This document shows positions 1 through 8,900 of a stretch of DNA of 64,000 nt, piece after piece. Made by a program: the position numbers and the translations under genes. The stretch is from Odontocerum albicorne (lineage: Eukaryota; Arthropoda; Insecta; Trichoptera; Odontoceridae): assembly GCA_949825065.1 (NCBI GenBank), contig OX463848.1, positions 25,749,999-25,813,998 on the forward strand, given 5' to 3'. Under the pieces are notes generated by a model, which did no database searches, was not told the DNA's origin, and was given only the letters and a program-made list of their open reading frames with translations. How positions within the stretch are numbered: position 1 is the stretch's first letter; each line of letters starts with the position of its first letter.

Positions 1-790
1 TTTAATAATTTTCACACTAATAAATACATTAATGAAGGAAGGTTATTGAAAATTTTATATTTGTATTCAAATGTTTCAATGAATGACGTATACAAAAAGA
101 ATGCCCTACATTTTATTAAAAACAATGTCATATTTATGACGTGAAATCAGTCATCGGCGAAACGTGAAACTGGATCGTTACATTACCTCCTTCATTTGTA
201 TTGATCGGTACTTGGAGGTGCTTAGGTCATTAATTTTACTTTATTTCCAAACAAAGACTTGTCATTATTTTCGTGTTTATACTCAAAAAGTACAAATACA
301 GTGTCAACAGAGAGTAATTGAAAAAAAAATACATTTTTCTTAAAAGAACTAGAAGTACCACATTTTTTTTAATTGAGTAGTCTAGTTCCAATCGTCGATA
401 AATCCAAAAAAAATATATTAACAGTTCAAAGATATATTAAAAATTGTGTTCGAAATTCCTACCACTATTTTAGTTCGAAATTTTTTAGTTTTATAAATTC
501 CACGATACAACAAATATTGATTACTCAAAATTAAATAAAAATAAAATCATTTAATGTAGTTAATTTTTAAAAATTAATGCGACTTGTAAGAAAACAAAAG
601 CTTTGAATTATAACATATAATTAATTCCTTAGCGTTTTATTACAATACAAAAAAATAGAAACAGATTTATCAATCTTTGGAAGTAAACTCGTCAATTATA
701 TATTTCTCAAACATATTTCATTTTAATTTTCACATCAAGTTCTCAATTTTCTCTTGATAACGCTCGTAACTCACTTTATCAACGTTACAC
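1..790. other. A+T-rich intergenic DNA, no gene seen
   Basis: I found no open frame with recognisable protein content and no repeat I could assign. The stretch is low-complexity A+T-rich DNA preceding a non-LTR retrotransposon relic. Confidence 0.5.
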
Positions 791-799
791 ACATTGGCA

Positions 800-1262
800 C
801 ACATAGCGCCGCCAACGCTTAGGCTCGAAGAGGCGCTAAAAGGTTAGCAAGACTGTTTGTTAACACAATCTACCAATGAAGGATGTTTTAACTGGCCCTC
901 GTCCACAACGACTAATGTCACGACATCCTCTCTGGTTGATGGTCCGGAGTCTTCATACCCGATTTATATGAGAACGATGACGAACATTTTGGTTAGAAGA
1001 GGATATGAGAAATGAATCACTCGTAAAAGACCCAACGAAGGTTCAGCCCGGCTTTCTCCTTCCGAAAAGGCGATGATACGTAATGGACCGTATCCGTAGT
1101 GGTCATGGTAACTGTGCTGAACTCATACGAGTATATTGATGGGTTTGTGGAGTATCCCCTTTGTGACCAAATTATGAATCACATCTTCAACAAATGTACT
1201 CGTTCCCAGGTGGTTTGAGGAATGTATACCGAACGACTGACGAAGCGATGCTGTAATCTATA
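800..1262 (+). pseudogene. Relic of a jockey/R1-like non-LTR retrotransposon (Pol C-terminus)
   Basis: Read on the + strand with frameshifts, this stretch gives a series of blocks typical of the C-terminal part of insect non-LTR Pol proteins. A Leu-Pro-x-Arg-Arg block is followed by MDRIRSGHGNC, then SPLCD and IMNHIFNKC. In intact relatives this is the Arg-x-Gly-His-Gly-x-Cys region and the following Cys/His motif. Stop codons (for example after the Arg-Arg pair and after SQVV) show that it is dead. No 5' part or poly(A) tail is recognisable here. Confidence 0.55.
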
Positions 1263-1754
1263 CATTTATAGTATGAAGATCCCATATTAGAAAAAAAAAT
1301 TGCAACACTTTTAAAGAATGTAAATGTTTAAATGTATCAAATCACTTTCCAAACACTGACTTATTTGTTGATTGATGAATCACTAAGATTAAATGTACGA
1401 GTAGTTTAAATATTATCTTTTTAACACCAAGATCATTTTTTTCACAGTTATGTTTTATGTGAAACGACAATTGCTATAAATATCTTGCCGAAATATTAAT
1501 CGGAACGAAAAATACTGTAGTTACGAAAATAACAGTGTATTTTCTCTTTCAAAAGATTATATGAACAGGCATTAAGGATATCTCTCCTGTTAATCTGTGC
1601 AATTACGCCGAGTGCAAAAAATGAGAAGTCGAATAGTATCATAATTTAGCTCAAATGTATGACACTGATTATATAGATATTATTTATGACACGGATTTAG
1701 TGAGCTAATATGTTCCCTTTTTTATCTCTCTTGGTATTCATCATAAATGTATCA

Positions 1755-2150
1755 TCATCAACCCGGTTTAGTCCAATGCTGGATATAGGTCTCACTCCCT
1801 TTAATCGATCTTATCCTGGGCGCATTGCTTCCAGTTGCTTCCAGCCACTTTTCTAATGTCATCCGACCTTGTTGTCAGGGGTCTTCTTATGCTTTTTTCC
1901 TACCCTTAATAGCCACCCTAGCACTTTCTGGGTTCACATATCTCGATGAATAACTTGTGAATGATCTCGTTGCATCTGGCAACATGCCCTGCGTAGTTTT
2001 ACTTCTGGGTGGCAACCTTCTCAGCAACATATTTGTTTGATCTGCTGGTTTATTCATTCATTCGTAATTCAGTCCCATTATGAGATATTCGGCATTCTTC
2101 TCTCCAACACCCTCTGTGTCAACCTGATAATGCATAATTTTCTTTAAACA
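1755..2150 (-). pseudogene. Relic of an RTE-like non-LTR retrotransposon 3' end
   Basis: The reverse complement ends in sequence encoding roughly ISSIGLNRV followed by a run of Asp codons from a GAT/ATC microsatellite. That is the usual 3' end of insect RTE-type elements, in which Pol runs into a (GAT)n tail. The rest is too decayed to translate. A 27-bp segment here recurs inverted at about 2357-2383. Confidence 0.4.
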
Positions 2151-2383
2151 TTTACCAACTTTAAACTTTACGGCCAAAAAATCCAATTTTGTTCATTCAT
2201 GTTTCTTGCTTAGCTTACTTTGTTATTAGTCCAATTATTTTTAAACTCGTATGAAGTCCACTTGATGTATTCTACATAAATGCTGCTCGACACCTAGTCT
2301 GATTAATATTTAATAGATGATCACGCTGCTTAGCAATGCTCACATGACACGATAGAAACGAGATCATTCACAAGGTATTCATC
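1944..2383. repeat. Inverted repeat, 27-bp arms about 390 bp apart
   Basis: Positions 1944-1970 and 2357-2383 are reverse complements with a single mismatch (core ATGAATAMCTTGTGAATGAT). The left arm lies in the RTE-like relic, so this may be an inverted partial duplication of that element. Confidence 0.5.
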
Positions 2384-2689
2384 ATTATTCAATTCCCTCT
2401 CGTTCATTACATCCTGTTGCTACATCTCAATATAATATTACAGTCCAAGAGTTAAGTTACATTGATCTTAGGAAACAAAAGTCCTCGTCTACTATCCTTG
2501 AAATTAAAAACATTAGTTTTCGCAAGTAAAGTTAATTATCATTTTAATCTACTATGAGAGACTTATTCGAGTATTGCAAGTGGTCGATGGTTTTGGAATA
2601 CAGGAATTCATAAATTCTTATCGTTTTGCATTATCACCCTATATAGTACGTTCCATCAGAAACACAGAGATGTCATAAAACACTTGCAT

Positions 2690-2785
2690 CCTGACCCAGG
2701 TCTGACCACAGCCTTACACTTCACGCCCTTTGAAATCATGGCCGAATCAGCTCTGAAACGATCTTTGGAAACGTAATTGTTTATT
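2690..2785 (+). pseudogene. Possible integrase C-terminal fragment
   Basis: One + strand frame reads TTALHFTPFEIMAESAL before a stop. This resembles the 'T-x-x-TPFEIM' block at the end of the integrase core in LTR-retrotransposon Pol proteins. The fragment is only about 30 codons long with no supporting neighbours, so the match could be chance. Confidence 0.25.
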
Positions 2786-2909
2786 TTTATTATGCGTTTT
2801 GGGTTTAACCCAATGATCCCTAGACCTGGGGCGTTCGCCCATTTATCCTGGATTCTTGTTCCCCAACATCTGCCTCTTATAGACTACCTAAAAATATAGA
2901 GGTAAAGTT

Positions 2910-3225
2910 TTTCATTTGTATGGTACCCTTCAACATATCCGAATTTGTGATTCGGACATGTAGAAGAGCATGGTAGGGAGACAACATTGTCTTCGGCCAG
3001 AGTAATCGAGACTTCAGGTTTAGAACTGGAGTATGCACGAAATTCGTGGTTCGTCATTGCACGTGTTGGCAACACTGCCTCAGATAAAGAAATAATATAA
3101 GAGTTTACCAAACGAATTATTTTACAAGACTAAGACCCTTTTTTGTTGGGTATCATCGGGAATCGAACCTCGAACCTAAGGCGGATACCAAACCTCTTAT
3201 CGACTAGGCAACGGAGGTCGTCCGA
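2910..3225 (-). repeat. tRNA-derived SINE, long-body type, near complete
   Basis: On the - strand the head carries a box A-like TTGCCTAGTCGATAAG and a box B-like GGTTCGATTCC, then a body with GCCAACACG and a 3' hairpin of CATATCCGAAT against ATTCGGACATG. It is one of the most complete copies of the commonest SINE in the window and helps to define the long-body variant. Confidence 0.7.
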
Positions 3226-3649
3226 GCAACTAGATCACGCGGGTATTAATAAGCTTCTCAAGTTAATGTCTTTAAAGACAGTTAAACACAATAGCTTTCC
3301 GGTTTAGATCCAACTTCAAACACGACTATTTTATTCCTCTGTTTCACTAGGCTTGAGATGTTTCTGAACGAGTTGGCAAATATTCGGCCTTGACTTTATA
3401 TTTTATGTGCTAAACATCACTAATACTACTTACTATACGAGCTATAATAAATATTGCGGTATGCATGATAAAATATCCTGTTTGATAGACCTGTAATTAT
3501 GTACCGGCAAACGCAGGAGTGATCAACTTTTTCTAGTAATGATCCGTCGGTAAAGCATAAATTTCAAGATATGTATTATTATACAATACAATACTTCCAT
3601 TGAATAAAATTATTTTTTATTGTGTTCCCTATGATTTGATTTAGTCTAG

Positions 3650-4000
3650 TGAAATTTTTAGTATTCTCTATAGCACAGTATGGAATGGAAACATGGACGA
3701 AGAGAAAGAAGGAACGAAGACAGATGATGCACTATGATCCAGACATAATAGAGAACCAAGACGCTCAGCATTAAACACACGGTGAAGACTATACAATACT
3801 ATGAAGTGACGACTTCTTATTCCTAACCTTATCCCAGATCTGAAACGGAAAGACATTCTTTATATAGAGCTCTGCAAAGCAAAAATACCTCACAGAAGGT
3901 CAGCGTCTCCATTTTGAAAACGTACGTACAAGAAACCTCAATAATATCCAGATGGGAACTGGCGAATGAGAAAGTCTTTTGTTCGAAACCATCAAAAATG
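3650..4000 (+). pseudogene. Relic of non-LTR reverse transcriptase C-terminus
   Basis: The + strand reads AQYGMETWTKRKKERR near 3675, matching the 'YG-x-E-x-W' motif that follows the reverse-transcriptase palm in RTE/jockey-type elements. Stops follow soon after. The downstream sequence encodes basic stretches but cannot be assigned. Confidence 0.45.
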
Positions 4001-4513
4001 GAGCAAAATGGTCTGAACAGAAAATGTGGTTCGTGATACCAACTGATTAAAGGAGCTATAGAGAAGAAGGCAGTGCCAGTGATCAATCTCAGACGAGGCC
4101 CTCGGAACATCTCGGAGATGCGATATCTGTACTTGACTGTGCAGATCGTGGATTGCTCTGCATAGTCACAGAAAAAAATATTACTCCACGCTACTGCCTG
4201 AGACTTGGAGGGAATACCGCATCCCTATCATCTCTCGTAGACGGATGACTGCCTTGATTCCGAATATTGAGTAATACTCTAGTGGGGTCAGTTCTTCATG
4301 TACGCAAGCCGTAGTTTCTTCTGTTTTGAATATTGTTCTCTGACATTCCGTTCACTTGTAGCATTCTTCGCCGTCGTGACATCCACGGATTTTTACATCA
4401 TTTGGTTGTCGATGAAAGTCCAAAGTCATAGCTAGTCTGACAATGTGGTTTTCAGATCTTCTTATCAGGTCCATATCATCGAAGCTTTCTTTCCTTTCAT
4501 TTATCTTGTATGG

Positions 4514-4556
4514 TATTAACACTTCTCTTGTGTGGTATTAACACTTCTCTTGTATG
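4514..4556. repeat. Short tandem duplication (about 22 bp x 2)
   Basis: The segment TGGTATTAACACTTCTCTTG occurs twice in a row with only a few bases between the copies. Confidence 0.7.
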
Positions 4557-4849
4557 ACAGTCCGGCATTAAGACTAAATATTTTCTATTTTTTCTAAAGA
4601 TTTTAGTATTTAAAGTTTAATTTCATACAATTCTAATCTTATCTCAGAGCGTGACTCCCATAGACTTCTAAATTTCAAGCTTATCTAATTATAAAATATC
4701 AGTTTACACTTATCATTTGATTTGAGGCCACAGATGCAAAATCATCCTTTGAATTAGCTATCGTCGAAACTATGCGTGAAAAAATGGGGTTATTCTAATT
4801 TTGGGCTGTACGTTCACGTACTGGGGCAGTGTCTTCCTCCACAAAAATG

Positions 4850-5035
4850 AAGTGGGCAAGAACACCTAAAGTAAAACCAGAACAACAGCATTATACGAAC
4901 TGCTAAGCTGAAGGCCCTATCTTGGAATGCCAAACTGAAAATATACAACTCAATCATCTTACGCATAGTAATATATGGATCCGAAATATGGTTCATGACA
5001 CTCAAAGACCAAAAAATATTACAGGCCTTCGTTAA
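4850..5035 (+). pseudogene. Relic of non-LTR reverse transcriptase (thumb region)
   Basis: A + strand frame reads TAKLKALSWNAKLKIYNSII and then VIYGSEIW. This has the spacing of the 'LKxxIYxxxIxPxxxYGSExW' region of insect non-LTR reverse transcriptases. The frame stays open for about 55 codons and is then lost at the neighbouring SINE. It is a separate relic from the one at 3.65 kb. Confidence 0.55.
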
Positions 5036-5079
5036 CCGAATAGGTACTACGAAATATATTTGATTTAAAACATACTACA

Positions 5080-5310
5080 AAAGTTGTGGTAAGACGCTTG
5101 GCTGCCGATCCGGAGGTTGCGGGTTCGATCCTCGCTGGAACCCAGATTTAAAAAAATGGGATTCAAGTCTGGTTTTCACTTAGGGCCCATCAAAACATCT
5201 TTCTGGTTCGCTGGAAGAGATTGCCACATGGCTATTAGCTCGCCAGGTTAAAAAAAAGTGGAAACTGATACCTAACAAAATAACTCGAAAATTAACGAGA
5301 TAATAATTTA
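5080..5310 (+). repeat. tRNA-derived SINE, short-body type
   Basis: The head contains TGGTAAGACGCTTGGC and the box B GGTTCGATCCTC. The body contains the family signature GGAAGAGATTGCCACATGG followed by a CGCCAGGTT block. The first few bases of the head are missing. Confidence 0.75.
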
Positions 5311-5876
5311 TTACCAGTGTTATAAGGTCGTGAAGTTGATATGGGTAAGCTATGAAAGTAGATCTCAATTGATACTAACAAAGATCTTTATGCAAGTCTT
5401 ACAACACAGAAGAAGACCTCAGCAAGATTTTCAGAAGCTAGTAGAAGGAGACAGTGAGTGGCTTGAAGAAAAACTGCCCGGGAGGCTCGAAAGCTCCGTA
5501 TAAGTTTAATGGTCATCTGAGGTAGGTTACCAAACACTATTTAACAGAACAAATGCCATAAATAATATAACGCATACACTTTATCTCGACAACACTGTGT
5601 TGTGGCATAATTCGCTCCATGAATGATTGAGTTAAATATTCGGATATTTTGATAATTTAAGAATGGGTGTTAAGGAGACACAAATATTAGAGTTGTGCCT
5701 CCGAGAAGTTCATTGATTAAATGTGGCATTGTATGTTATATAGGTAGTATACAGCACATGGAAAACACGCAGAATAATCAATAGCCCTCGGAGTTAACAC
5801 AGCTGTATAAACTCCGGAAGACCTTAAACAAAATAAAATATATGAAGACATTTTCTTTCTTTTCCAGATCGGCAGG

Positions 5877-5934
5877 ATGTGGTCGCATTTTTTAGTATGC
5901 TTCCTTGTGGTGCTTTCTACCAACGCCTTCTCTA
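5877..5934 (+). CDS. Exon 1 of secreted protein: signal peptide
   Basis: The ATG at 5877 opens a 19-codon hydrophobic leader and the exon ends at the donor GTAAGT (5935). Nine untranslated bases (5868-5876) separate the ATG from a strong acceptor (TTTCTTTCTTTTCCAG), so transcription starts further upstream. Confidence 0.78.
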
Positions 5935-8900
5935 GTAAGTTGTTTTCATTTCTGATATCATAAATCAAATACGAAAAATATTACACATTCAATACTTTTT
6001 TTAAACATTCGCGATATTTCATTCATTTACTCTCGAGAAACAATATTTTTGTCCTTCATTCACTCGTTAATCCAAAATAGTAAAAAATAATGATACTTTT
6101 TCATTAATATAAAAACTTCTCCTTTTTTTACTTAATATTATTTTGTTCAATAATTAAATTACAGTAGTCCCCCCTTATCCGCGGGAGATATATTCTAAGA
6201 CCCCCCCCCCAGAGTGGAAATCTGAAAACGCAGAGTACCGAGCCCTATATGTTACTATATATGTGTTTGCCTTTACATACATACCAATGATAAAGTTTAT
6301 TTTATAAATCAGACACAGTTAGAAATTAATATAACAATTACAATAATATTCTGTGTATGTGGTATGTCTCTATATTTTTCTCTCTCAAAATATATTATTC
6401 TACTGTACTCTCCTTTTCCTTCTTATGATGATGATAGGAATGGTGTGATGCACGAAGTAAGGTGAATGATGTAGGTATGGAGACCTGGAATTGACGTTGG
6501 AATTTTCCGTTTCATATTTTCCAATTACAGTTGACTGAACCGCGGCTTAGAGGGGAGAATGCTGTATATTGATTATTTATGCTCCCATTTCAAATTTCTA
6601 GTCATAATTCACAGCAGGTTGAAGACCTCGCGACGTTCCCATTCCTTTCCATCTCCCCTACCGTCCTTGACGCGGCTTCAAACTTCAGAATTAGGTCAAT
6701 AGCAGGCTTTGTTGCATTTTCTAGGTCGTCTGTTGGAGGACAACATTAATTATCCACCCTCGATCTCTCATCAATGCAATATGCATAGCTCATAACCACT
6801 TCAGTCCCGGTATTTCTCAGTATTTGAATCAACAAATCGATAATGTTCGTCATTAATATATTAATAAATTTTAACGTTATCTCTTAAAATTTTACAATTT
6901 GAAAAACTTTTGAATCATTTATGATTACTTTCGAGACCGTATTAATGTCGGTGGTGATTTACCTTGTAATTACGTCAACTGGTAAAAATTATGAGTCCTC
7001 AAATATCAATGCATTTTTTTGTAAAGTTATGTTAAAAGTTAATCTCAAATTGATTATATAGACGATATCGCTAATATTTGATACACTCAGTGAAAATTTT
7101 GTCCCTTAACTGACTCATAATATGAACGTGAATTCTATATATCTATTATATTACGCTTTGAGTACAAAAATCAGAAAACTAGGATACATATTCCGTATGA
7201 TTCGAAATGTGTTCAGTGAAAATACTCTTAAAAGTATATACTTCGCCTCATGTCAGTCGGCTTTTTCTTACGGCATATCAGTTTGGGGGGGATGCACCTT
7301 AACACAAAAACACGTCTTGCAGGTTTCCCAAAAATTGATAATAAAAATAATTAATAAACTTCCTGCCTGGTATCCCACAGCGGAGCTTTTCAATGAGTAT
7401 CGGGTCTTGAACATAGCCAATTTACATTTCAAATCCGTTCTCTGGCACTATCATCGAGAGGAAGGGAAGATGCAGACTCAGCAGAGACACATGACACGCA
7501 CGGCAACTGATCAAATTTTCACCATTCCTAGAGTTAAAACATCTTTTGCTCAAAGGCAATATGCCTATTTAGCTCCCATGACATACAATGGGGTGCCGAA
7601 TTCATTAAAGGCAAAAGGAAGAAAACAATTTAGGCAGTCGATCGGAGCGTGGTTGTTATTGCGACAGGAGTTTGAATACTTGGGCTTACAAGATGAATGA
7701 CTTGTAGCAAAGGTTTGTGTGAGCTCTTGAGTGTGGTTTTTTTATGATTATGTGGTCTGTCTGGAGTGATGAAGTGTGAGGGGTTTGATTCGCGTGATGT
7801 ATACATATGTAATTGACATATGCACAACATCCCTTGAAACCACTCTGTATTCATGAATCTCTTTGTCGAAGTGAGACTGTAGCAGAAATGCTGAAAGATT
7901 GTTTTAAATCTTCATAACTCATAATCTTTTATTTTTGTAAAGAAACTTCTCATTAGTATCCATGAAATGGGAGGAATTCCCAAATCAATCGACAATAAAA
8001 ACTAAAATTACTAGGGTTCATTCATAAAATTACATTTATTCATCACCCAATTAAAAAATATAAAAGAATTTATTGTTATCTTAATTTTCATTAATTTCAG
8101 AATATGGCCGAACGTGTAAGGATATTGGGTGCCTCAACAGTGAAGTGTGCATCCTGGCAGAAGATCCTTGCAGCATTGGCAGGTCATCAAACTGTGGATC
8201 TTATCCCACATGCAAAAAGAAGACAGCAGCTGATAGTGGTGGAGGTATAGATTCATTATTGTTCTATACATATTTAATATGTCAGCACTGGTGATCTTAA
8301 AGTAAAGTGTAAATGCTCAACGCAACTGGGAGCAAACAGCAACCGATTATGCCAAATGGCAAAAACTATTACCAGTTCTCAGGGATCCAAAGAGAAACAA
8401 AAAATGTCTTACATTACAATGCGATAAGCTATCCCTTGTGATTGAGTGTGATTGTCAGCCATTTTGTGAACAGAATGTGCCTATGCGTTTAATGGTTAAT
8501 TGTCCATAAACTGGTAAACTTCAATAACCACACTGTCTTCAAAGATCAAACCTTAAGTTACAATGACAAGGAAATTAAACTTCTAGGATGATCTGCAGGT
8601 ATAGTCTGCCACAGCCTTTATAGGCAGCAAATAAAATTTGCTGCCTATAAAGCTTTATAGGCTGTTCAAACCCAGCTACTTTTCATTTTCTTATACAGTT
8701 TACAGCTGTGTTTATCTCCAATAATGTATATCAAATTACTTATTAGGCCCCAGTCAACATCTCACTTGGATTTTTTTCTAAAACTATCAGCACTTTTGTA
8801 CACATCTTCAAAATATTCCTTTCATCTGTTTTTCATATTTTCCACCTGTACTACGCATTAATTCTGCTTTTGAATTGAACAAAGTATTTAATTGAAAAAA

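Noticed and set aside
3145..3222. Reverse-strand tRNA-like sequence
   Set aside because: It is the head of a long-body SINE whose body and tail follow directly.
5083..5150. Sequence with good box A and box B, a possible tRNA gene
   Set aside because: The same head recurs about twenty times with a shared non-tRNA body, and no intact acceptor stem is visible, so these are SINEs.
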